From positions 44,048,006 to 44,112,005 of the forward strand of contig NC_082684.1 in NCBI RefSeq assembly GCF_949987515.2: a DNA stretch of 64,000 nt, given 5' to 3'. Source of the DNA: Delphinus delphis (Eukaryota > Chordata > Mammalia > Artiodactyla > Delphinidae). The notes beneath the pieces were generated by a model. It was not told where the DNA came from. It did no database searches and was given only the letters and a program-made list of their open reading frames with translations. Shown here piece after piece: positions 39,001 to 51,700 of this stretch. Position 1 is the first letter of the stretch; every line of letters begins with the position of its first letter. A program made the position numbers and the translations under genes.

Positions 39001-42000
39001 GTGTTCTGTATGTTCTCTCCTATCTCTAAGGCTATGTGGCTGTGATAGATTTCAGATCATAATTCTTTTATACACCTTTTAGCAGAACACAATAAAATAA
39101 TTACTAAAACAGAAACACCAGTTTATCTGGTGTTTGGAGGGAATGAAACGCTCTGCTTAATTTTTCAGAAAACTAAAATTTAACTTTTACATAACTAACC
39201 TTTCTAAAATGTAATGAATGTAATGAATGAATGTAAGTTCCTGGATTTAATTGATAATGTGGTGATATCAGTATAAATGCCAATTAATATATTGGGCTAT
39301 AATAGAGAGGGCCATTAGTACCTTCTCTGAAGGCATAGTGTTGGGCTGTCTCTGAGCCACAATGATATTCACATGAACCATGAAAGGTCTATTCTTACAG
39401 AACTCCTGCCTCCTTTTGCTGTGATTCTCATCTTTGCTGCTAAAAGCTTTTGATTTGGCAATATCCTGATAGCTTTTCTATACTTTTTTTCTTCCTTCTC
39501 CCTTCCCTGCAAATTTCTCTCTTTTCCTATCTTTCTCCTTTTGATTGCCAAACTAACTGATCACAGGCATAGATGTAATTTTCAGATCTTCTCAGCAATT
39601 TCTTCCCTATTGCAACTCAAATTATCTAATAGTAAAGGGCTTTTGCTTGCTTGTTTGGTATAATTCTGGATGCTGGAAGTTATGACAAGGTTGATTTCCA
39701 CACAACTAGATATTATAAAAATAAATCTATTCATTGAACACAAATACGTACACGCTTTTGATGCGGCTATAACTGGTTAGGTGATGAAAATGAATAAAAG
39801 AGTCATAATCCCTACCTTTGAAAAACATATAGTATAGTAACATCTCACTTTTTTTTCTGAAAAACATCTGGAAGAGGGAATTTCTATAATAATCATTGAA
39901 ACAAAGCTCATGGACATAGTTGAAGCCAATACAGAAGAAATGAATATCACTAGTGTACTTCTGACTTCACTACCATTTCCCCTAGTTGCTTTTACATATA
40001 GATTTCAATCTCTCTTTGATTTCTTTGATACTACTCTATTTAGGTTTTCCTGCTACCTTTCTGATCGCATTTTCACTTTCCCTCACTGATTCTTTTGAAC
40101 CTTCCTCCTATTTTCTCTTATCTTTTTCTGACCTTATTCATTTCTACTGCCTCAACTATTTCTTCTCCATGGATAACTCCTAGATCCTAAGAACAGTTGA
40201 GCTTTCTCTTGAGAATCAAGCTTTGGGTTTTAAGCCACCTACTGGACACCTATACTGGGGTAAATTGCTATTACCAGCAACATATGTGATATGAAGCCCA
40301 CTCCCTCCCAAATTTCTCCACATTTCTTCTAAGATACAGAACTTTCTTCTAAGTATGTACACCCATTCATCAAATATTTATGCGCTAGGTACTGAACTAG
40401 ATGTTGGGAATAAAACAATGAATGAATGAGATTCACACAGTCTTTGCCCTCCTGGAGCTTCAAGTCTGGTCTAAGTCACAATTTTTTAATGACATCATCT
40501 TTGACTTAAAACTATTTCTTATCTTTCTACTTAATTACTGAGATTAAAGGCTATACCTTTATCACAGCTCTATTCCTTTTTCTCCCTTCCTTTCTCTTTC
40601 TGTGACACTACACTAGTTCAGCATTATTAACTTACTACCTTTCAGATGGAATACTAATATAGCTAAAAAATAGTTTCTTTGTCTCTAGTTTTTTTCTTCA
40701 CTCACCTTCCTCACATCCATTTCAGATTGATCCTCATAAAGTATCGCTTTCTGGAGCACCACTCCCGTACTCAAAGAAAGTATAACATTTTCTAACAAAG
40801 CAATGAAAGCCAGATTCAAATTCTCTACAATCCAGACCTAAATCACTTATTCAGACTTCTGTGTGACTACTGTTTCTAGCATTGGTTCCTAAACATGCCT
40901 TGTTATCCTTCATTCCTGTGATTAAGTCATTTCTTCACCTATACAAATGAGAGTTAATATTCAAGGCTTCATATCGATGCTTACCTGAGCCTCAGAGTTT
41001 TGCCTAAACTCCATCTCTACTACAAAGCTTTCCTTGATCACTTTGGTTGGAAGTGCTCAGTCTTTTTTTTGAAAGACCAAAAGCAGTCAGTCCTGATCAG
41101 TTACTGACATGCATCATTGAAAAATCCCTAGAGGGCAAAGACTACATCTTACATTCTTTTTATACAAATCTCAAATGTGATATCTAAGAGCTGTGTAGAA
41201 CTAGGTTAAGTTGAGGTATTTAGGTTTTACATAATTCTTTCACCTTAAAAATTTTAAAGTATTAAGTGAAATAGAAAGTGATTACTAAACAAAAAGAATC
41301 TTACTAAAATCTAACAGAGGACTTAGACAAAAAGAACAGAACTCCAAAAACAAAAAAATGTTAGGAAACATTAAAAATCAATTATATGCAATTTGGAACA
41401 AAAGGAAAGGTTTCTAATGTAGTGAGCCATATAAATACATTTACCTTTAAATACGCTGTGCCTCCAATGCAAATCTGGTCAAATGGCTGCTTTTCATGGC
41501 TCTTGGCTCCAAAAGTTACAGTTCCAGAAAGACTAATTTCCATTGATTTTGGGAACTTCTGTCCTAAAAACAGAAATACATCAATCAACTATTATAAATT
41601 AAATAGATTCTACAGCAAATGAATGAAAAAAAAAATAAACAAAACCTAGTTTACCAATATTCCAGATCAATAAGCTTTTCTCTCGAAATACTTCAAGCTG
41701 GCCAAAACTAACTTTGTATTCCACATGTGTGACTGGACCTCTTTAAAAAAGAAATGGACAAAATGGAAAGAAAAAAATAATCATAGATATAACAGTTTAA
41801 AGAGATTTAAGTCAAATCTTGCTACTGTTACTTAATACAAGGACAACATAAAAGCAGATCTGTATTCAAGTTTGCAGAATAGAGTAGAATAAATAATGAA
41901 TATTATATCTCAGAAAACACAGAAACACTATAAACATTTTTTTGGTGATGCTATACATTTCATTATTAATTCTAAAGATAACTACAAAGTCATGCAGAAT

Positions 42001-45000
42001 GTATTAATACAGGCACATAGATTGACGTAACATTAAAACTGTGATTTTACTATATATTTATGTATCCTTTGAAAAGAACTATTCTGTAGGACAAACTTAA
42101 AAGTAGAACTGATAAGGAAGTAATCTTATGATATTAATTCACCAGGTTTTCTAGTTGGGCTTGATCTGTATGTTGAGTACAGAAAATTGTTAGAAATAAA
42201 GCCAGTAGTAAAATAAACCCTGAAGAAGCTACACTGGCTGAAGTTTATAATTTACTAGCAAGTAGTTTAACGAGAAAAATGACGATATTTAAAAATAAAG
42301 AGATTATTTTTATGACAATGTTTTGGTTAAGAATCAGCATACATTTGAATAACATAAAATTTTTAGATCTTAAAAATAAGGTAAAAACCAAGACAATTTA
42401 TTATAGGGCAGTGGGAATGTACTAAAGAAGGCAGAGATCATGGCATTATGTTACTTTATTCCTACCTGTTGTAAAAAGGTATACGAGCTTCACAGAATTC
42501 AAAACTATTTTTCACACTTTCATGAAGTTTTAAATTAACTGTTATTTTTAGTTGTACTTCTTCCTCTTTTACTTGATAAAAACCCAAAATTGGTGGCACA
42601 GGGACCTGGAAACAAACATAAACACATTTTTATATAATTCTCAGGTTAATGGGTCTAAAATATCAGTGGTGATGGAGAAAAAAGGCTTGCAGTAATATAG
42701 TCATTATATACAGATATGACTTTAATGACTAATGGGTTACTCCAAGTTATTTTGATAATAGATGATGAAGCTACATTCCTTCTAAGGTCAGGGATTCTTG
42801 CATCTCTTTCTATTTCCAGAGGTGAGAAAGGTGCCTTACAGAGGTATGTGATACATTCTTTTTCCTACTCCTGCTTGTTCAGATTCCCTTCCTCCAGGGT
42901 CTCTATAACCTGCAACACAGAACGTGCACTAGACATACTGATCACTGACACTCACCCACAGTTTCTGCTGCCCTGCTTGTAGCTTGACTCCCCAACCCTC
43001 CCAAATCAGCAGTAGTTTAATGGGTCATCAATAACTGATTGAAGTGAAACAATCTGAATCTTCTGGTAAATAACTCATGAAAAGTTCTTGTTTGGACCAA
43101 AAGTATGGATGATTTGCTTACAACAGAATTCATAAATATGAAGATTAGCAAAGTCCCAACTTCTCCAAGGTTGTTTACCTGAGAAGTGTAGTAGCATAAG
43201 TTGAATGACTCTAAAGGTGGAGTGAGTGGAAATTTGTAAGGCCCACTAAATGCAGAATCATCTGCTGCATCAATGCTACTAGAAGTCAGAATGGCAGAGT
43301 CGAGAGATGTCACACAAGGATGAACCAGAATATCCTGAAGTGGAGATCCATTGGTGGGGAGACTCAAGCTGATGGTAACATTTGGCATACTTCCTTCTAA
43401 ATCACACTGCAACACAAACAAACAGATATTACCAAGATCTTTGAAGCATACAGCTTTTGAATGAGGCCTTTCTTAATTTATCTGAGTCACTTTCCACAAC
43501 TTAATTCACTTTTCTCTCAAGGTATTATTCTCATTGCTTTCTGTGTTCTGGTTAAAGATTCTATCATGCTCTCAGACACCCAAGCCAGAGACCAGGAGAG
43601 CCTTCCTAGAGCCCTCTGCTTACATTTAAAACCCTTAAAAAGCAACTTTTCTTCATTCCTGTTACACTGGTACAGGCCCTTACAATTTCTGTCATAGCCC
43701 TCTAAGTGTATCTAGACTCACTTTCCCCTAATCAATCCATCCTTCATCAATGCTAGAGCTATCTTGAGCTATCTTAATAAAACATAATTCTAATTATATT
43801 GTATCCATGTCAAAACCTCTCAATAGTTCCCCCTCAGTTTTGTATTACTTTTAAAGCCTTTTGCTGTTTGGTTCCCATCTACCTCTTTAATCATTTTCTA
43901 CCCTGCAAGTAATGCTGGAGACACATTGGGGACTGTCAGAGGATCAGAGACTTATTCTCCCAGCTCCTCTTATCCGTGAGTAAGCCCTCATTCCTATACT
44001 AAACACCTTTACTCCCATAAATCTGTAGTGGCTCTTTTTCTCACCCAGCCAGATTGATATACCTTACTTGGGTGTGTGCTGGGGGCCGGGGGCGGGGGGC
44101 GGTGGGCGGTCAGGCTCTTCCTTTATAACTCAAACTTGACACTTACCTCTATTAAAGCACCCAATTACAACTGTCCAATTGAGGCATATAAGGCTTACTG
44201 ATAACTTTTGTTCGGCTAGACTTGTACAATATTTTAAGAGTTGGTGGAACTCAGTAGGTATAATGCTTAGCTCCAAGTGCAAGCAGCTAGTTCCACTATC
44301 ATATACATAGTCTGCATTATGCATTAACTGCCCGCTCTCTAGAGGTGAGATCAAATGTCTGTGCCCCTGTTTGTTTCCTTCTTTAAGCTTTAAGTTTTTG
44401 AAAGCAAGAATTATTATATTTTTCTTTGTATCTCTAGTGCCCAGTACATTGCTAAGTATAAGAGATACTCCAGGGACTTCCCTTGTGGTGAAGTGGTTAA
44501 GAATCCGCCTGCCAATGCAGGGGACATGAGTTCGAGCCCTGGTCTGGGAAGGTCCCACATGCCGCGGAGCAACTAAGCCCGTGTGGCACAACTACTGAGC
44601 CTGCACTCTAGAGCTCGTGAGACACAACTACTGAAGCCCACAAGCCATGACTACTGAAGCCCGCGTGCTACAACTACTGAAGCCTGCACGCCTAGAGCTC
44701 GTGCTCCACAACAACAGAAGCCACCGTGAGGAGAAGCCCACGCACCGCAACGAAGAGTAGGTCCCGCCCTCTGCAACAAGAGAAAGCCCATGTGCAGCAA
44801 CAAAGACCCAACGCAGCCAGAGATACTCCAATAATGTTTGCTGAATGGATATCTTTTTATAATTATGAACCGTACCTTTGGTTCCCAATTTTAATAGGAA
44901 ATGTTTTATATTTTTATCTACCACTTGACATATGTGTGAATTCATGAATATATCTGCTGTATAATGCAAGCATTTAGAGAGCAGGCAGGCATTATGAACA

Positions 45001-45730
45001 GTACCATGTATAATTAGTGACTTATAAAGGTCTTTCAGTGATAGTTAGAATAACGTCAATCCCATTTGATAATAAAAATGCCAAATAACTACTATGAAAC
45101 TTAAGAACATTTTAGTATTTTCAACTTTAAATCATCTGCTACTTCACTCTCTATATGTGGATAGCAAGAATTAAAGAAAAAAGTTTTATTTTTTGGCAGA
45201 TATTTATGGAGATAATATATGAACAAATATTAGTAGCAAATAGTATCAACATTTTAAAATATTCGGTTTATACTTATTATCCTCTAACACTCTAACATAA
45301 TTAAAGGAATCAGAGAAACAGCAACCATTATGGAAATAACCAAGAAATTATCTGCTGTCTAGGCATCTGAAATACCAGAGCACTAGCCATTCACTACGGG
45401 ATGAGGACATCCATTCTAGAAGAAATCTGTATACTACCTTTTAAACCAATCTGGCATATGTAGATCTGGACTTTTAATTAGGAATTATACAAACAGAAGC
45501 AACCTAGGTCCTTATCTAATTTTAAAAATGAGAAAAGAGGGCTTCCCTGGTGGCGCAGTGGTTGAGAGTCCGCCTGCTGATGCAGGGGACAGGGGTTCGT
45601 GCCCCGGTCTGGGAAGATCCCACATGCCGTGGAGTGGCTAGGCCCATGAGCCATGGCCGCTGAGCCTGCGCGTCCGGAGCCTGTGCTCCGCAAAGGGAGA
45701 GGCCACAACAGTGAGAGGCCCGCGTACTGC

Positions 45731-45761
<31 letters not shown>

Positions 45762-48700
45762 AGAAAAGATTGAAAAATTTGTGTAAGTCTTCCAAAGAGA
45801 CAGAGAAATTAGTGGTGGAATGAGGATTAGAACTTCAGTCCACTGGCTTTTGGTTCACCAGGTTTCCTACTAGGATTGAGATAAAATGAAGATAATTATT
45901 TCCATTTACAATAGGCTTCATAATAAAACTCCTTTAAATACTTTAAAAATGGTTTGGCTAACAGTTATACTATTTACATACAACCCTAAAGAAACATTTA
46001 GTTCATGAGTTTCAGTATACCCTCACTATTTTTATTTTTAGAAAAAAGTTTTTTAAAGATGAAAGTTTCCCATAATGATCATTTGTATTAGACCAAGAAT
46101 AGGAGCCAATCTAAAATTCCCAGAAGCAATAAACTAGGGTCAGCCTATCAATGAGCTGAGATATTTAAATAGCATAATATTAATTAGTATTAAATTATAT
46201 ATAACATATTCCCTGTTCATTACTACAGAATGAAAAACAGAGACAGTGAATTTTCCTACTTGTATTTTACAGAACTTACAAGAAACGTAGATTCAACTGC
46301 TTTAAGAGGTATGAATGACATAATCTGTAAACACCTTAATTTTGGAGACATTTATGATAATTATTTCTATTAAAATTAATAACTGGAATGTATTTTTTTC
46401 TTTTTTCGGTACGCAGGCCTCTCACTGTTGTGGCCTCTCCCGTTGCGGAGCACAGGCTCTGGATGCGCAGGCTAGCGGCCATGGCTCACGGGCCCAGCCG
46501 CTCCGCGGCATGTGGGATCTTCCCGGACCGGGGCACGAACCCGTGTCCCCTGCATCGGCAGGCGGACTCTCAACCACTGTGTCACCAAGGAAGCCCTGGA
46601 ATGTATTTTTGATCGTAATAGAAGTGAGTTTAAAACAGGCACATAAATTTTTAGGTCACTTTAAGGTTAAAAAGGAAAAAAAAAGACCCAATTTGTCTGC
46701 CAGGACTCTTCTCATTCTCTGTTCTTGAAATCTACTTTTATCTATTGGATTTGCACTTAACTACTCAACATTGATATGATATATAAAAAGTTTATATTAA
46801 TAAGTGCAGAAAATAAAGGAAGATAACAGAAAAACAGACACCTGAGAATATTAATATGTACTTGTAGACATTCTCTTGGAGGGGCTCTATTTTTGATCAT
46901 TATTGAATGTGGCACTGATCACTGCTAACTGTATTGTTATTTTCATTGCTTTTTCCTATTACCTAACCTTAAACCACAGAACCCTATATTAACCTAGTGA
47001 CTTGTTTAAATAAAACGTGAGCCCTTGAAAATGGCTTCAGATATTAAGTCAGAGATTTGTCAATTTCACCCCCTCTAGGAAAAATGGAAAGTAGGTATGG
47101 TGACTTTAAAATATTTTCACAAATTCTCTGACCCTACTCTTTTCAAAAGATGGAGCCTCATCCCACTCCCCTTGAACGTGGACCAGACAAAGTGACCTGC
47201 TTCTGATGAACAGAAAGTGGCAGAAGTGATACTATGTGACCTTTCAGCCTAGGTAATAAAAAGAATAGCTTTCACTTGTGCCTCATGTGGCTGGCTGTCT
47301 GTATGATCATTTGATCAAAGGGAAGGCAGTCACCAAGTTGTGAGAATATTCTTAAGCAGCCTGTTGAGAAGTCCACATGGAAAGAAACTGAGGTCTCCTA
47401 CCAATAATCAGCACCAACTTGCCAGCCATGTGACTGAGTCACCTTGCAAGTAGAACTTCCAGCTGCAGTCATACCTTCAGGTGACTATAGCCCCAGCTGA
47501 ACTCTTGACTGTGACAGACTTCCACACTAGAAGTTCCCAGCTAAGTTGCTCTTGAAGTCCTGACCTACAGAAACTACGAGTATAATAAATGTTTATTGGT
47601 TGTGGTAACAGGTCAATTCATTACACAGCAATGCAGTCGACCCTTGAACAATGCGAGGGTTAGGGGCACTGACCCTCTGTTCAGTCAAAATCCATGTATA
47701 AACTTTACAGTCAGCACTCTGTGTCCGAGGTTCCGCATCTGTGGATTTAGCCAACTGTAGATTCAGCCAACTGCAGATACTATAGTACCGAATGCAGTAT
47801 GTATTTAGTGAAAAAAAGCCACGTAGAAGTAGACCCACGCAGTTCAAATCTGTATTGTTCAAGGGTCAAATGCATATAGCCAGTATAATTAGTAAGAAAT
47901 GCAAAAAGATAACATTATAAAATTTCACGTGAACATAACATTTAATGACTGCTGTTTATAAGAATCAAGAATGTCACATTATGATGTAAAATAAGGTCGG
48001 CAAATTTTACTTTTCTCCATAAATGTTAAGTGCTATGATAAAACAAGTACCAGAGAAAATCTCACCTTGCAAGTGACAACTCCAATGACTTGCCATGTAT
48101 CTGCTATATCCTGTTTATCATATTGCATGGATTTTACCTTTTCAGTGATAGAAATAGAAACCTGTGGTTTTCCTTTGTATGTTCCAGCTTTCCAGGTCGG
48201 CTGTTTTTGTGGATGAGTAACAGAAGCAAAATTAATACTATCCAATGAATTCTGTAAGTTGGCATCTAACAAAGTGCCAAAGGGACAAGCCTGTAGAAGC
48301 AAGTCAGGCAACTGGCTCAATTTTGTATTTAGCTCACTGTCATTTTTTTGACCTGAGTAAAGAAAACCCTGTACCCCAAAAAGAAGTTCAAAGCCTTGTG
48401 AAATTCCACTAATGCTAATTAATGGTGGACGAGGGGATAAAGTTTGTTCAACCAGTGGAACACAAGCGTATATCATGCCATTCTTCATGAAAGCAACAAC
48501 TGGCCAGAGTTCTTCACCTCCTATCGGGAGTGCATAAATGGATGTTTTATTGATGTGTGAACAGCTATCACGACTCTCCGAAAAGTCCTTATCATCACGC
48601 AATAATCTCAGTTCGAAAAGCAGTGCTTTAAGGAAGGGACCATCTTCAGGAACAGGCACATAACTTGCTCCATTGAAGACTTTGGCTCTTTTTTCAACAG

Positions 48701-51700
48701 TTGGATACCGTCTGTATTAATGGAAACAAAACCATAATTAATTCCTGCAAGTAAAATAAAACTGCAAGTTCAAAACCTAAAAACAAACACAAAACATAAG
48801 GCAAACACTAATAACAACAAAACACACAATAACAAATACACACACCAACAAACAAAAACCACAACCAAAAAAATATTATATTACATGTTAAATTCTTACT
48901 AAAACAATTACCTGTTGTGTACTTGATATATCTCAAATGATAAAGTATCATTATCTATTATCTAAAAAAATTCAATTTAGTTAATTTTTTCAATAGGTAG
49001 AATAGAGTACCTGGTTCTAATTCAAAATCCTAGTCTTTGGCCGCTCAGATTTGCACTTAAGCAAGGTGTGTATACCTGTATACATTTTAGGCATCTATAA
49101 GGACTTTTTTTTCTTTCTTATCTTTTTTAAAAAAATTTATTTTATTTCCTCCTTTCCTTTGTTTTTTAATCACAAGGAACATCTTTCTCCCCACTCAATC
49201 CTACCTCCAGGAGTAACCACTGCCAAGGGTTTACTGTTTCATCCTTCTAGAGGGTTTTCAATGCTTTTAAAGCATAAACATAAACACACTGTCATTTTAA
49301 AAAAACAGAATGATACATTTTGCAGTGAAACTTACTTTTTACACTTTCCAAGTTAGGTCACGTAAAGCTACAGCTGCACAGTATTCCATTGGGTTAAGGA
49401 CCTGCAATCTATCTGCACCCCCATTGGTAGAAACATCACTTCTTTTGTTGTTACAGATAAGGCTGCAAAGAAGATTTTCTTGTCTTGTCTTTCCTTTCCC
49501 CTTCCTCCCTCTCCTCCCACCCCCACTTTCTAATTGAGGTATAATTTAGATATAACATTATATCATTAGGTTGGTCAAAAAGTTCATTTGTTTTTTTCCA
49601 TAAGGTGGCTCTAGTAGTGCTTAGTTGTCTTTAACTTCAGTGTTCATTTAAAAAAAAAATCAAAATTGGAGAATTTCTGTGTGGCCATTTTAATATTGAA
49701 AAAGAAAGAAAAAGCAACATTTTTAGCATATTATGCTTTATTATTTCAAGAAAGGTAAAAACACAATTAAAACGCAAAAAACAAGATTTGTGCAGTGTAT
49801 GGAGAAGGTGCTGTGACTGATAGAACGTGTCAAAAATGGTTTGCAAAGTTTCATGCTAGAGATTTCCTGCTGGACGATGCTCCACCATTGGGTAGACCAG
49901 TTGAAGTGGATAGCAATCAAATCGAGACATTAACGGAGAACAGTCAATGTTATAGCACACTGGAGACAGCCGACATACTCAAAATATCCAAATCAAGTCT
50001 TGAACATCATTTGTACCAGCTTGGTAATGTTAATCGCTTTGGTATTTGGGTTCCACGTAATTTAAGTGAAACAAACCTTCTTGACCGTATTTCCGCATGC
50101 GATTCTCTACTGAAACATATCAAAAACGTTCTGTATTTGAAACAAATTGTGATGGGTGATGAAAAGTTGATACTGTACAATAGTGTGGAATGGAAGAGAT
50201 CGTGGGGCAACTGAAATGAACCACCACCAACCACACCAAAGGCCGGTCTTCATGCAAAGAAGGTGATGTTATATATAGTGGGACTGGAAGGGAGTCCTCT
50301 ATTATGAGCTCCTTCTGGAAAACCAAACAATTAATTCCAACAAGTACTGTTCCCAATTAGACCAACTGAAAGCAGCACTCCACAAAAAGCATCCAGAATT
50401 AGTCAACAGAAAACGCATAATCTTCCATCAGGATAACGCAAGACCGCGTGTTTCTTTGATGACCAGGAAAAAACTGTTATAGCTTGGCTGGGAAGTTCCG
50501 ATTCATCCGCCGTATTCACCAGACATTTCCAGGATTTCCATTTATTTCTGTCTTTACAAAATTCTCTTAATGGAAAAAATTTAAATTCCCTGGAAGACTG
50601 TAAAAGGCTCCTGGAACAGTTCTTTGCTCAAAAAGATAAAAAGTTTTGGGAAGATGGAATTATGAAGCTGCTTGAAAAATGGCAGAAGGTAGTGGAACAA
50701 AACAGTGAATACCTTGTTCAATAAAGTTCTTGGTGAAAATGAAAAATGTGTCTTTTATTTTTACTTAAAAACCTAAGGAACTTTTTGGCCAACCCAATAG
50801 TTTCAGGTATGTAACATAATGATTTGATATTTGTATACCTTGCAAAATGATCACCACAGTAAGTCTAGTTAATATCTATCACCTTACATAGTTACAAAAT
50901 TTTTTTTTTTTTGTGATGAAAACTTTTAAGACTTCCTGTTGGGGCTTCCTTGGTGGTGCAGTGGTTAAGAACCTGCCTGCTAATACAGGGGACACAGATT
51001 TGAACCCGGTCTGGGAAGATCCCACATGCCGCAGAGCAACTAAGCCCGTGTGCCAGAACTACTGAGCCTGCGCTCTAGAGCCCGGGAGCCAGAACTACTG
51101 AGCCTACGCACCACAACTACTGAAGCCCGCGCGCTTACAGCCCGTGCTCCACAACAAGGGAAGCCACCACAACGAGAAGCCCGTGCACCGCAATGAAGAG
51201 TAGCCGCAATGAAGTGCGCGCAGCAACGAAGACCCAACACAGCCAAAAATAAATAAATTAAATAAATTAAAAAAAAAAGACTTCCTGTCTTAGCAACTTC
51301 CAAATATGCAATACAGTATAATTCATCTATAGTCACCATGCTGTATATTACATCCCTATGACTTATTTATTTTATAACTGAAAGAGTATACCTTTTGACC
51401 CTCTTCATAAATTTCTCCCACCCCACCACAGGACTTTTTTTTCTGATTCCATCTTAGTAGAGTATGATGGAAAAAAGTGGTTCAATTTAATCCTCCACAT
51501 TGTGGATTCACTAGTATCCTGAGTACACTTGGTACCCTGAGTCTTCTTGCCAACCCCTACAAAAACATGTAAGAGCATCTTAGTAATAGTGGTTTATCCC
51601 TATGGCCCTGGAAGATACTATGAGGTAACAAAAAGAATAAAATGAATAATCTTTTATGGTTTGCATGCTCTATCCTGAACAGTAAGTTACTAATTCATCC

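Larger units (their letters stand above)
38579..41444 (-). other. AP5M1: AP5M1 intron 6
   Basis: About 2.9 kb. It includes a MIR at 38795-38985 and L2-like fragments at 40350-40480 and 40690-41170. The remainder (about 39000-40340) is AT-rich with no recognisable element. Confidence 0.85.
43407..48065 (-). other. AP5M1: AP5M1 intron 2
   Basis: About 4.7 kb with an L2-like segment, a tail-less long-form SINE, two opposed short-form SINEs, an MLT1-like LTR and a Tigger/MER2-like element. Unique AT-rich DNA at 44851-45527 and 46611-47085 shows no feature. Confidence 0.85.
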
